From: Aerococcus sanguinicola
Lineage (GTDB): Bacteria > Bacillota > Bacilli > Lactobacillales > Aerococcaceae
Assembly: GCF_001543145.1 (NCBI RefSeq)
Contig: NZ_CP014160.1
Coordinates: forward strand, 1,302,001-1,366,000
Reading direction: 5' to 3'
DNA length: 64,000 nucleotides
In this document: positions 8,554 through 16,742 of the stretch, piece by piece
Position numbering within the stretch: the stretch's first letter is position 1
How the letters are laid out: each line of letters starts with the position of its first letter
Notes under the pieces: model-generated
Databases searched by the model: none
What the model saw: the letters and a program-made list of their open reading frames with translations, nothing else
Told to the model about the DNA's origin: nothing
Made by a program: the position numbers and the translations under genes

Positions 8554-9526
8554 TGTGTGGTTAGCAGCTTTTCTAGTATTTTTAGCCTTTATCCTGCTTA
8601 TCCTATTCTTTATCTTTGTGCCTGTGGGCCTTTGGGTAACGGCTCATTTCTCAGGAGTTAAGGTAGGTTTAGGGGACTTAGTGGGCATGCGTTTGCGCCG
8701 GGTGAATCCGTCTCGTATTATTAAACCCCTGATTAAGGCGACTAAGGCGGGGCTTGACTTGGACCTCAACGACCTGGAAGCTCATTACTTGGCAGGTGGG
8801 GATATTAACATGGTGGTGGATGCCCTGATTGCAGCCCAACGCGCCATGATTGACTTGGAATTCGAACAGGCAGCAGCCATTGACCTGGCAGGCCGTGATG
8901 TCTTTGAAGCTGTCCAAGTTTCGGTTAATCCGAAAGTCATTGAAACGCCCGTGATTGCCGGGGTCGCCATGGATGGGATCGAAGTTCGCGCCAAGGCCAA
9001 GGTAACGGTGCGGGCCAATATTGAACGCTTAGTCGGTGGGGCAGGGGAATCAACCATCATTGCCCGGGTTGGTGAAGGGATTGTGACGACGGTCGGCTCG
9101 TCTAAGACCCATACCATTGTTCTCGAAAACCCTGACTCTATCTCACAAACCATCCTGCGCAAGGGTCTGGACTCAGGAACTGCCTATGAAATTCTCTCCA
9201 TTGATATCGCTGACGTCGATGTTGGACGCAATATCGGAGCCAAACTGCAAGCCGAACAAGCAGAAGCTGACAAGCGGATTGCCCAAGCCAAGGCTGAAGA
9301 AAGACGGGCGATGGCTGTGGCCAATGAACAAGAAAATATCGCCAAGACCCAGGAAATGCGTGCCAAGGTCGTCGAAGCCCAGTCTCAGGTGCCTCTTGCC
9401 CTGGCTGAAGCCTTGCGTTCAGGACGTTTAGGAGTGATGGACCATTATCAATTAGAAAATCTCCAAGCTGACACGAAGATGCGTCAGTCCTTTGGGGAAG
9501 AGGAAAGCCCAGCAGGTGACGACTAA
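8546..9526 (+). CDS. floA: Flotillin-like protein FloA
   Basis: A 326-residue FloA/YqfA protein. An N-terminal membrane anchor (residues 5-31, strongly hydrophobic) is followed by the SPFH-type domain starting with [17 protein letters not shown]. After that comes an Ala/Glu-rich helical region near 230-290 ([15 protein letters not shown]) that mediates oligomerisation. It scaffolds ordered membrane regions involved in secretion, wall synthesis and signalling. The reading frame overlaps the nfeD-like gene at the front and shares a base with the next gene at the end, so the three are translationally coupled. Confidence 0.92.
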   Translation: MTNVWLAAFLVFLAFILLILFFIFVPVGLWVTAHFSGVKVGLGDLVGMRLRRVNPSRIIKPLIKATKAGLDLDLNDLEAHYLAGGDINMVVDALIAAQRAMIDLEFEQAAAIDLAGRDVFEAVQVSVNPKVIETPVIAGVAMDGIEVRAKAKVTVRANIERLVGGAGESTIIARVGEGIVTTVGSSKTHTIVLENPDSISQTILRKGLDSGTAYEILSIDIADVDVGRNIGAKLQAEQAEADKRIAQAKAEERRAMAVANEQENIAKTQEMRAKVVEAQSQVPLALAEALRSGRLGVMDHYQLENLQADTKMRQSFGEEESPAGDD

Positions 9527-9987
9527 TGTGGGCGTGGGTCTTACTGGCTTATGTTATTTACCGTCTCATTAAAGCTCTAATCCAGGCACTGGGCCCTAGT
9601 CAGGAGGCAGCTGAAACAAGTGAAGAGACTGTTGGTGAAGGGGAAGCACTCACCCCCATTGAATTAGAGGAAGGCCACGAAGAAAATGCTGGAACCTATG
9701 ACCTGGACCAAGATCTAGACTTGGCGCCAATGTCTTCAGATACGACCAACGAAGCGATTGATGATGCCGTTGACCGTTTCCATGAAGACCATGAAGACTT
9801 TAAGGCTTACTTGGATGACCATGCCCGAGCTCTTTTGGCAGATCAGGACCAGGCTGCTGCTGATCTTCCGAAGATTAGTTCGAAGAGAGACTCAGGCCCT
9901 AAGCGCCGTCCAAGTAAACAAGAGATTCGCCAGGGCTTGAAATGGCAAGTTTTGCTCAACCCACCGCCCAGTCGTCGGAAGAAATAA
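9526..9987 (+). CDS. Small membrane-anchored acidic protein of the floA operon
   Basis: A 153-residue protein of unknown function. It starts with a single hydrophobic helix (WAWVLLAYVIYRLIKAL), continues with a long acidic, probably disordered region rich in Glu and Asp, and ends in a basic tail (RRPSKQEIRQ, then PSRRKK). Its ATG shares one base with the floA stop (TAATG). Position matches the small yqfB gene after floA in Bacillus, but I see no clear sequence resemblance. A role with FloA is inferred only from coupling. Confidence 0.7.
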   Translation: MWAWVLLAYVIYRLIKALIQALGPSQEAAETSEETVGEGEALTPIELEEGHEENAGTYDLDQDLDLAPMSSDTTNEAIDDAVDRFHEDHEDFKAYLDDHARALLADQDQAAADLPKISSKRDSGPKRRPSKQEIRQGLKWQVLLNPPPSRRKK

Positions 9988-10009
9988 TGAGATTGTTTTA
10001 AGGAAAACT

Positions 10010-10038
10010 TTGCTTTTGTGGCTAATATAGAGTAAAAT
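10010..10038 (+). promoter_or_regulatory. Promoter of guaC
   Basis: TTGCTT (10010-10015), a 17-base spacer, then TAAAAT (10033-10038), 48 bases before the guaC start. Confidence 0.55.
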
Positions 10039-10085
10039 ATTCGGCGGACAATTATAATGAATAGCCAAGCAGAAAGGTGAAAATC

Positions 10086-11057
10086 GTGCAAACTTTTGAT
10101 TACGAACAGGTTCAATTAATTCCCGCTAAATGTATTGTGAAAAGCCGTCGCGAATGCGATACAAGTGTTGAGTTTGGTAAACATCGCTTTAAAATTCCGA
10201 TGGTACCAGCCAATATGCAGACGGTGATTGACGAAGCACTCGCTATCCAATTAGCTGAGAAGGGCTACTTCTACATTATGCACCGTTTCCAACCCGAAAA
10301 GCGCCTCGACTTTATCAAAATGATGAATGAAAAAGGCCTCTATGCTTCCATTAGTGTGGGAGTTAAAGATGAGGAGCGCGACTTCATCCGTGAAGTGAAG
10401 GCTTCGGGGCAGGCAGTGGATTATATTACGATCGATATTGCCCATGGGCATTCACAAACAGTGATCGATATGATCCGCTTTATTAAGGAAGAATTACCCG
10501 ATACTTTTGTGATTGCGGGGAATATTGCCACACCAGAAGCTGTTCGCGATTTAGAAAACGCCGGTGCTGATGCGACTAAGGTGGGAGTTGGCCCTGGTCG
10601 GGTATGTATAACTAAGATTAAGACTGGTTTTGGGACCGCTGGCTGGCAGCTAGCTGCTGTCCGCCTCTGCGCTAAAGCCGCCCGCAAGCCGATCATTGCT
10701 GACGGGGGGATCCGGACCAATGGTGACTTAGCGAAGAGTATCCGCTTTGGAGCCAGCATGGTGATGGTAGGGTCACTCCTTGCCGCCCATGAAGAGTCCC
10801 CTGGCGAGCAGGTCGAAGAAGATGGCGTCACTTATAAGGAATACTTCGGTTCAGCTAGCCAATTCCAAAAAGGCATCTACAAAAACGTCGAAGGCAAGCG
10901 GATTTTAATTGAGAGCCGGGGCAGCCTCTTCTCTACCTTGAAGGAAATGGAAGAAGACTTGCAGAGCTCAATTTCCTATGCAGGAGGACGCGACTTGGGG
11001 GCGCTGCGTACCGTTGACTATGTGGTGGTACCAAGTATTTACAACGGCGACCGGTAA
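10086..11057 (+). CDS. guaC: GMP reductase
   Basis: A 323-residue IMPDH/GMPR-family barrel that converts GMP to IMP and ammonia with NADPH, recycling guanine nucleotides into adenine nucleotides. The start of the protein ([15 protein letters not shown]) is typical of Firmicutes GuaC. The active-site loop is [11 protein letters not shown], with the nucleophile Cys174 followed by Thr. There is no CBS domain, which separates it from IMP dehydrogenase. GTG 10086 lies eight bases after GAAAGG; the in-frame GTG 10077 overlaps that site. It appears monocistronic. Confidence 0.93.
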   Translation: MQTFDYEQVQLIPAKCIVKSRRECDTSVEFGKHRFKIPMVPANMQTVIDEALAIQLAEKGYFYIMHRFQPEKRLDFIKMMNEKGLYASISVGVKDEERDFIREVKASGQAVDYITIDIAHGHSQTVIDMIRFIKEELPDTFVIAGNIATPEAVRDLENAGADATKVGVGPGRVCITKIKTGFGTAGWQLAAVRLCAKAARKPIIADGGIRTNGDLAKSIRFGASMVMVGSLLAAHEESPGEQVEEDGVTYKEYFGSASQFQKGIYKNVEGKRILIESRGSLFSTLKEMEEDLQSSISYAGGRDLGALRTVDYVVVPSIYNGDR

Positions 11058-11104
11058 TTTATAGGAAAGATATAAGCAATAAGTCGATAATTTCGGCTAA
11101 ACTG

Positions 11105-11160
11105 TGTTACAATGAGATAACCCTAAGCTAAATAGAGCAAAAGCTTAGCGTATTCTCATT
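11105..11160 (+). promoter_or_regulatory. Extended -10 element and leader palindrome of the aldehyde dehydrogenase gene
   Basis: TGT precedes TACAAT (11108-11113), an extended -10 element. An imperfect 19-base inverted repeat starts inside it (arms 11111-11129 and 11142-11160). CTAAGCT pairs with AGCTTAG and AATGAGA with TCTCATT, separated by a small internal mismatch. It could be a 5' leader hairpin, an operator, or the guaC terminator, though it lacks a T run. Confidence 0.5.
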
Positions 11161-11185
11161 AAAATCAGAAAGAAGTGATATTGAC

Positions 11186-12595
11186 ATGACAGATTATCAA
11201 TTTTATATTGATGGTGAATGGCGTAATGCCTCATCCAATGAATGGATGGAAGTAAAGAATCCAGCCAATGGTGAAATCGTGGGGCGTGTTCCTCGGGGGA
11301 CTGCCGATGATATGAATGCTGCGGTTGCAGCGGCAAAAGCGGCCTTCCCAGCATGGAATGAAACCAGTGTGGAAGAACGGACTGCTTTATTGAAAAAAGT
11401 GCGTGACGGTATTGCTGACCGCCAAGATGAAATCGCTGATATTATCGTCCAAGAATTAGGCGCACCGATTAGCCTCGCTCGCTCTAAGCATGTCCAACAA
11501 CCAATCAAAGAAATGGATGACATGTTCGATGACTTAGAAAATGTTCATTTCGAAGAAGATATTGATGGGACGCAAGTGGTTAAGGAAGGCTTCGGCGTAG
11601 TAGCTTGTGTGACGCCATGGAACTTCCCGTTAACTCAGATTGAACGTAAGATTGGGCCAGCTCTGATTGCGGGTAATACAGTGGTTGTAAAACCTGCGAC
11701 TGATACCCCAATTACTGCTGTCCTCTTAGCTGAAATTTGCGAGGAAGCCGGCTTACCTAAGGGCGTCTTTAACTTAGTGACAGGCCAAGGTAGCCAAGTT
11801 GGCGACGTGCTAACGGAACACAAGGATGTTGATGTCATTTCCTTTACAGGGTCAACAGAAGTGGGCCGCCATCTTTACCAACATGCCAGCTTTACCATTA
11901 AAAAGTTAATCCTAGAACTTGGTGGTAAATCCCCATTGATCTATATGCCAGGTGGCGACTTGGACTATGCAGTGAAGAAATCCATGGATACCGTAGTCAA
12001 TAACTGTGGGCAAACTTGCTCAGCCTTGACTCGTCTCTTGGTTCCTCGCGAGGAATTGGAAGCGGCTAATCAAAGTATTTTGAACTACTATGAAAAGAAT
12101 GTCGTAATCGGCGATCCGACAGATCCTGATACAGTGGTAGGTCCAGTTGTTTCCGAACGTCAAAAAGAAACCGTTGAATCCTATATTCAAAAGGGTAAAG
12201 AAGAAGGCGCACGTGTACTTGTCGGCGGGGGTAAAATCGACCGCGAAGGCCACTATGTTGAACCAACTGTCTTTACCGATGTGGATAACAAGATGGTTAT
12301 TGCCCAAGAAGAAATCTTCGGCCCAGTTCTCTGTGTCATTCCTTATGACAGCTTAGAAGAAGCCATTGAAATTGCTAATGATACAGAATACGGCCTATCC
12401 GGTGCTGTCGTTGGCCCAAGCGATGAAGAAGCTATCGCAGTTGCCCGCAAGATCCGGACCGGCTCTGTCTACATTAACAAATCCGGCAAGAGCAACAAGG
12501 CACCATACGGCGGTTACAAACAATCCGGTATCGGACGCGAAAACGGCCGCTACGGCGTCCAAGACTACCTCGAAATCAAATCCATTTATAAATAA
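11186..12595 (+). CDS. NAD(P)-dependent aldehyde dehydrogenase
   Basis: A 469-residue ALDH-superfamily enzyme that oxidises an aldehyde to its acid. The oxyanion Asn is in TPWNFP (Asn146), the general-base Glu in LELGGKSP (Glu244), and the nucleophile Cys in NCGQTCSA (Cys278). The cofactor segment SFTGSTEVG is intact. I cannot assign the aldehyde: no pathway genes are adjacent, the nearest being guaC upstream. An AGAAAG site lies about ten bases before ATG 11186. A family A structured element begins two bases after its stop codon. Confidence 0.88.
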   Translation: MTDYQFYIDGEWRNASSNEWMEVKNPANGEIVGRVPRGTADDMNAAVAAAKAAFPAWNETSVEERTALLKKVRDGIADRQDEIADIIVQELGAPISLARSKHVQQPIKEMDDMFDDLENVHFEEDIDGTQVVKEGFGVVACVTPWNFPLTQIERKIGPALIAGNTVVVKPATDTPITAVLLAEICEEAGLPKGVFNLVTGQGSQVGDVLTEHKDVDVISFTGSTEVGRHLYQHASFTIKKLILELGGKSPLIYMPGGDLDYAVKKSMDTVVNNCGQTCSALTRLLVPREELEAANQSILNYYEKNVVIGDPTDPDTVVGPVVSERQKETVESYIQKGKEEGARVLVGGGKIDREGHYVEPTVFTDVDNKMVIAQEEIFGPVLCVIPYDSLEEAIEIANDTEYGLSGAVVGPSDEEAIAVARKIRTGSVYINKSGKSNKAPYGGYKQSGIGRENGRYGVQDYLEIKSIYK

Positions 12596-12596
12596 A

Positions 12597-12713
12597 GGGT
12601 GTGAGCAAAGGCGGTTAGAAAGGGATGACTGGAGACAAAAGGGATAAGAGCGGCTTTAGCCGGTCGTTCCCATTTGTTGAAGTCACTCCCTTTCTGCCTT
12701 TGCGAACCCGACT
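12597..12713 (+). repeat. Family A structured element, copy 1
   Basis: A single copy of the 116-nt element in the 3' region of the aldehyde dehydrogenase gene. Order: GGGTGTGA, P1 (GCAAAGGC, 12605-12612, with GCCTTTGC, 12696-12703), GGTT, P2 (AGAAAGGG, 12617-12624, with CCCTTTCT, 12688-12695), P3 (TGAC with GTCA), TGGAG, P4 (ACAAAAGGGA with TCCCATTTGT), inner hairpin, TGAA, and final GAACCC. All P1, P2 and P3 pairs are perfect. Function unknown. Confidence 0.88.
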
Positions 12714-12773
12714 GCAGGGGGGTGAGCAGAAGCTTCTGTATCCTCGCCCCCACATTTGAAAGTATAAAAAAGC

Positions 12774-12804
12774 AACAGGCTGCCTTTTCGCAGCCTGTTT
12801 TTAT
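12774..12804. terminator. Bidirectional terminator between aldehyde dehydrogenase and ssb
   Basis: A perfect 10-base stem AACAGGCTGC/GCAGCCTGTT (12774-12783 and 12790-12799). T-rich tails follow on the plus strand, and on the minus strand through the A run at 12766-12771. It serves the convergent genes on both sides. Confidence 0.9.
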
Positions 12805-12824
12805 TAGGGGAGGGATTTTTCTAT

Positions 12825-13178
12825 TTAGTCTTTAGCGACTTGGATAGTCATGACTTTGTCTGCGTCGCTTACTTTTTTACGCAAGAAAGTGACATCGCTG
12901 ATCACAATTTCAATCGCTGTTTGATTGTGGCCAGCTTTATTCTCATAACGCCGGCTTTGGATCCGGCCAACGAGACCCAGTTCATCACCCTTTTCAAGGT
13001 ATTTGGCGATTAGCCGGGCGGTACCGTTCCAAGCGACAATGGGAATAAAGTCCGCTTCTTGTTTTTGACTATTGCGTCGGTTAATTGCAATGAGATTATT
13101 TAGGACAGCATTGCCATTGGCAAATTCTTTAATTTCAACATCAACGGCTAAGCGACCGATACAAGCAACTTGATTCAT
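12825..13178 (-). CDS. Single-stranded DNA-binding protein paralogue (SsbB-like, no acidic tail)
   Basis: A 117-residue OB-fold SSB. It starts MNQVACIGRLAVDVEI and contains the DFIPIVAWNGTARLIAKYL segment typical of SSB. It ends at VMTIQVAKD, without the acidic tail (DDDIPF type) that recruits replication and repair partners. That length and lack of tail match the second, competence- or stress-linked SsbB of Firmicutes rather than the housekeeping SsbA encoded with rpsF and rpsR. GGAGGT stands seven bases before the ATG. It is divergent from the two-component genes. Confidence 0.85.
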   Translation of the reverse strand: MNQVACIGRLAVDVEIKEFANGNAVLNNLIAINRRNSQKQEADFIPIVAWNGTARLIAKYLEKGDELGLVGRIQSRRYENKAGHNQTAIEIVISDVTFLRKKVSDADKVMTIQVAKD

Positions 13179-13249
13179 TTATTCTCACCTCCTATTAGAT
13201 ATATAAACGAAAAAAGCTGAAATTCACGAAACAATTTTAAGTTTTTTAC

Positions 13250-13277
13250 TTCAAAGCTAATTTAAATAGGGTACAAT
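13250..13277 (+). promoter_or_regulatory. Promoter of the two-component operon
   Basis: TTCAAA (13250-13255), a 16-base spacer and TACAAT (13272-13277), 64 bases before the response-regulator start. Confidence 0.5.
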
Positions 13278-13341
13278 AGTTTTGAAGGCTCACATAGAAA
13301 ATACTTATTTTTGTGAACGATAAAGAAAGTGGGGACCTCGA

Positions 13342-14085
13342 ATGCGTATACTAATGATTGAAGATGATGCCTCGATCTCTGAAATGCTAGGCATGTACTT
13401 TGAACAAGAAGAGGACTGGTCAGCCATTTTTATTGCTGATGGTCAAGAAGGTTGGGAGTATTTTCTTAACCATGAAGAAGAAATTGAAATGATTATCTTA
13501 GATTTAAACCTGCCCTCTCTAAACGGCAAGGAAATCTGTAAGCGGATCCGCGCGCGCAATAAGATGGTACCGATTATCATGCTCACAGCTCGTGATTCTG
13601 AGAGTGACCAGATCCTGGGTCTGGGTCTAGGGGCGGACGACTATGTCACTAAACCCTTCAGCGCGATTACCTTGATTGCCCGGATGAAGGCCCTCTACCG
13701 CCGCTACCAGGAAGAACAGGACCAGTTAGCCGCTGTTGACCAGGACCAAGATAAGGGAGCTAAGCAGGACCAAGACCATATTGTGTCTACCCAATCGATT
13801 CGAATCAATACCAAGACCCGAGAAGCCTATTATAATGACCAAGAGATTAAGAATTTAACGCCTAAAGAATTTGATATCTTAGCCCTTCTTGCTTCTCATC
13901 CTAAACAAGTCTTTACCCGAGAAAACTTGCTCAGCAGCCTCTGGGAAGAGCCGTTTTACGGGGACGAGCGAACGGTTGATGCCCATATTAAGAAGCTCCG
14001 CCATAAGATGGAAGCTCTAGGGCCCCAGGTGATCCAAACAGTCTGGGGTGTCGGTTACAAGTTCGACGAGACTGAGGGGGATTAG
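13342..14085 (+). CDS. OmpR/PhoB-family response regulator
   Basis: A 247-residue regulator. The receiver domain spans about residues 1-120 with the acidic pocket at Asp8/Asp9, the phosphoacceptor Asp54 (ILDLNLPS), and the switch Thr in MLTAR plus Lys in TKPF. A polar linker rich in Asp and Gln (DQDQDKGAKQDQDH) joins it to a winged-helix DNA-binding domain (about 150-245) with the typical LTPKEFDILALLA. Partner is the histidine kinase that begins two bases after its stop. The regulated genes are unknown; it is not close enough to a characterised system for me to name. Confidence 0.9.
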   Translation: MRILMIEDDASISEMLGMYFEQEEDWSAIFIADGQEGWEYFLNHEEEIEMIILDLNLPSLNGKEICKRIRARNKMVPIIMLTARDSESDQILGLGLGADDYVTKPFSAITLIARMKALYRRYQEEQDQLAAVDQDQDKGAKQDQDHIVSTQSIRINTKTREAYYNDQEIKNLTPKEFDILALLASHPKQVFTRENLLSSLWEEPFYGDERTVDAHIKKLRHKMEALGPQVIQTVWGVGYKFDETEGD

Positions 14086-14086
14086 T

Positions 14087-15526
14087 TTGCGTTACTTTTA
14101 CCAACTCTTGTTAGCTTTTATTGTTGTGATTTTATTTACCCTATCCGGCTTGTCCTATGTCATGATCCGTATCCCGGAAGAACGTTTTCAAAATCAAACG
14201 GCCCAACAATTGGATTCAATGGCCGATTATTTTGAAGAAACATCAGTCAACCCGGATTACTTAGCAGACAAGCAAGAGCTCTTAGGGAGCGCGGGCATTA
14301 AGGTTTTTCTCTATGACCAAGATGCCCAGCTTGTCTATCCTAAGGTGGAAGGCCAGGGAACAGAGCCTGTCTCCAACTATCTCGACCAACAAGATTTGGC
14401 CAGTTTAAAGAGCGGGACACGCCAGCCCATGCGTGCCTTTGATATGGGCTTTTCTAAGGAAGATGGGGATGCCTTAGCCACTTTTGTGCCCCGTTTTGAT
14501 GGCGATCGCTACCAGGGCTTTGTGGCTATTGGCAAAAATAACTTTGAATTTGGCCATCGTCTCTTAGGCAACCGCATGGATACCCTGGTTGCGGCTCTCT
14601 TAGTAGGCGGGGCTGCTTTAGTCATTGCCCTGGGGATTTCTTACTTCTTGAACCAGCGGATTGGCCGCATCCGCCAAGCAACTAAGGAAGTAGCGGATGG
14701 TAATTACGCTGTCCGCTTGCCCCAAGACTATGATGATGAAATCGGCGACCTCAGCCGGGACTTTAACCGGATGGCAGAGTCTCTTGAAAGTTCGATTGAG
14801 GAAATTAACCGCCAGGAAAATATTCGCCGGCAATTTATGCTGGACGTGGCCCACGAAATGCGGACGCCGCTAACCACCATGAATGGCCTCTTAGAGGGCT
14901 TGCGCTATGGTCTAATCCCAGAAAAACATTTTGACCGGAGTATCGAACTGGTCCACAATGAGACCCAGCGTTTAACGCGGCTCGTTAACCAAAACTTAGA
15001 CTATGAAAAGATCCGCTCGCAGGAAATTTTCCTTATGCCGATGACCTTTAAGCTGCGGCAAATGCTGGAAGACCTGGCCCTTCAACTGGAAGAGGCAGCT
15101 AAGTCCAAGGAAGACCAGATTCTAATCGATTGTTCGGACGAGACAGAAGTTTATGCGGACTGGGACCGGCTCCGGCAAATCCTCTTTAATATTACCCAAA
15201 ATGCGATCCAATTCACGGACCAAGGGCAGGTTAAGCTGCAAGCCCGCGAGACGAGTGAAGCAACAGAAATTCAAATTATCGATACGGGGATTGGGATGAC
15301 GGAAGAGGAATTAGCCAATATTTGGGAACGCTTCTACAAGGCAGATGAATCACGTAAGTCATCGGCCTATGGGGAATCAGGACTCGGTTTGGCTATTGTT
15401 CATGAATTGATCCATGCCCATGGTGCCCAGGTGGAGGTTAAGAGTAGGCCTGGCCAAGGAACCCGTTTTATCCTGACTTTTCCTAAAGCAAAGGAGGAAG
15501 ATTGTGACAATCAAGATGACCGTTAA
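14087..15526 (+). CDS. Sensor histidine kinase
   Basis: A 479-residue membrane kinase. It has a transmembrane helix at about 5-25, an extracytoplasmic sensor of roughly 135 residues, a second helix near 165-190, and a HAMP domain. The HisKA follows with VAHEMRTPL (phosphoacceptor His), then a catalytic domain with ITQNAIQF, DTGIGM and GESGLGLAIV. I place the start at TTG 14087, about six bases after GAGGGGG. The longer frame from GTG 14048 would lie inside the regulator gene. Its end overlaps the next gene by 23 bases. Confidence 0.88.
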   Translation: MRYFYQLLLAFIVVILFTLSGLSYVMIRIPEERFQNQTAQQLDSMADYFEETSVNPDYLADKQELLGSAGIKVFLYDQDAQLVYPKVEGQGTEPVSNYLDQQDLASLKSGTRQPMRAFDMGFSKEDGDALATFVPRFDGDRYQGFVAIGKNNFEFGHRLLGNRMDTLVAALLVGGAALVIALGISYFLNQRIGRIRQATKEVADGNYAVRLPQDYDDEIGDLSRDFNRMAESLESSIEEINRQENIRRQFMLDVAHEMRTPLTTMNGLLEGLRYGLIPEKHFDRSIELVHNETQRLTRLVNQNLDYEKIRSQEIFLMPMTFKLRQMLEDLALQLEEAAKSKEDQILIDCSDETEVYADWDRLRQILFNITQNAIQFTDQGQVKLQARETSEATEIQIIDTGIGMTEEELANIWERFYKADESRKSSAYGESGLGLAIVHELIHAHGAQVEVKSRPGQGTRFILTFPKAKEEDCDNQDDR

Positions 15527-16691
15527 ATTAAAACAAGAAGCAGCCCAAGCCCTGCGCCAGGGTCGGCCCCTCTTGCAGGCAGATGATTTTATGGGGGAAG
15601 TCTCCTTTAATGAAGGTGACCAGGTTTATTTGACCGATTCCAAGGGAGACTTCCTCGCTATGGCTTACTTGGCTAAGCAGAATAAGGGCTTGGGCTGGGT
15701 CTATAGTTACCAAAGAGACCAGGTTCTCGACCCGTCCTTTTTCAAGCAAATTTTTAGCCGAGCTAAGACTAAACGCCAAGGCCTATTCGATGATGAGCTA
15801 ACGACAGCCTTTCGCTTCTTTAATGGGGAAGGTGATGGCCTGGGTGGGCTAAGTGTCGATGTCTATGGGGATTACTTACTGATCCAATGGTATTCTCTAG
15901 GCATTTATGCCTATCGGGCAAGCATCGTTGAAGCCCTTAAGGAAGTCCTACCAGCTTGTCGGGGGATTGTGGGGAAGAACCGCTTCCAAAGCCAGGACCA
16001 CTTAGCCAGTGAATGGTTGGCTGGAGAGGAAGCGCCTGAGCATTTTACAGTCCTGGAGGAAGGGCGTCGTTATGTGGTCCGACTCAATGATCATTGGATG
16101 ACGGGCATCTTCCTGGACCAGCGCGAGGTCAGGACCTATCTTCAGTGCGAATTAGCGCTAGGTCGCCGCGTGCTCAACACCTTCTCCTATACCGGCGCTT
16201 TCTCAGTGGCAGCTGCCCTGGGTGGGGCTAGTCAAACCTGCAGTGTGGACTTGGCCAACCGCAGTCGTGACTTGACGGAAGAACAATTTGCGGCTAATGG
16301 TATCCCCTTAGCTGACCAGGAAATTTACGTCATGGATACCTTCGACTACTATAAGTATGCCCAGCGTCATAACAAGTTTTATGACTTGATCATTATGGAC
16401 CCACCGAGCTTTGCCCGGAATAAGAAAAAAGTTTTCAAAGTGAACAAAGACTATCCTAAATTAGTGGCGGGGGCTTTAGGAATCCTAGCCAGTCAGGGGG
16501 ACTTGGTCTGCAGCACCAATGCTTCCAATTATAGCCTGGCTGCTTTTAAATCTGATATTGAAAAGGGCGCAAAGAAAGCCCAGCGCTCTTTACGTCTCAT
16601 TCAAGAATTTAAATTGCCAGGGGATTTCCCTGTGCCAGCCCACAGTCCAGAAAGTGACTATTTGAAGGTATTGATTTACCGGGCCGACTAA
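15504..16691 (+). CDS. RlmI-type 23S rRNA cytosine-5 methyltransferase
   Basis: A 395-residue class I SAM methyltransferase with an N-terminal PUA-like domain (about 1-80), a middle domain and a C-terminal Rossmann fold. RVLNTFSYTGAFSVAAAL marks the SAM-binding strand and DLIIMDPPSFARNK the catalytic motif, a layout shared with E. coli RlmI (m5C1962 of 23S rRNA). The target base here is inferred. AAGGAGG lies just before GTG 15504, so translation starts inside the kinase gene and is coupled to it. Confidence 0.85.
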   Translation: MTIKMTVKLKQEAAQALRQGRPLLQADDFMGEVSFNEGDQVYLTDSKGDFLAMAYLAKQNKGLGWVYSYQRDQVLDPSFFKQIFSRAKTKRQGLFDDELTTAFRFFNGEGDGLGGLSVDVYGDYLLIQWYSLGIYAYRASIVEALKEVLPACRGIVGKNRFQSQDHLASEWLAGEEAPEHFTVLEEGRRYVVRLNDHWMTGIFLDQREVRTYLQCELALGRRVLNTFSYTGAFSVAAALGGASQTCSVDLANRSRDLTEEQFAANGIPLADQEIYVMDTFDYYKYAQRHNKFYDLIIMDPPSFARNKKKVFKVNKDYPKLVAGALGILASQGDLVCSTNASNYSLAAFKSDIEKGAKKAQRSLRLIQEFKLPGDFPVPAHSPESDYLKVLIYRAD

Positions 16692-16694
16692 AAA

Positions 16695-16740
16695 ACAGCA
16701 CCGCTGGAACGTTCGAGTTTAAGCGGTGCTGTCTTTATTT
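16695..16740. terminator. Bidirectional terminator between convergent genes
   Basis: A perfect 11-base stem ACAGCACCGCT/AGCGGTGCTGT (16695-16705 and 16722-16732). It is followed by CTTTATTT on the plus strand and preceded by AAAAA, which gives a T run on the minus strand. Confidence 0.88.
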
Positions 16741-16742
16741 GA

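Noticed and set aside
12366..12647. 93-codon frame overlapping the aldehyde dehydrogenase end
   Set aside because: It is in another frame of a clearly coding gene, has no own ribosome site and runs into the family A element.
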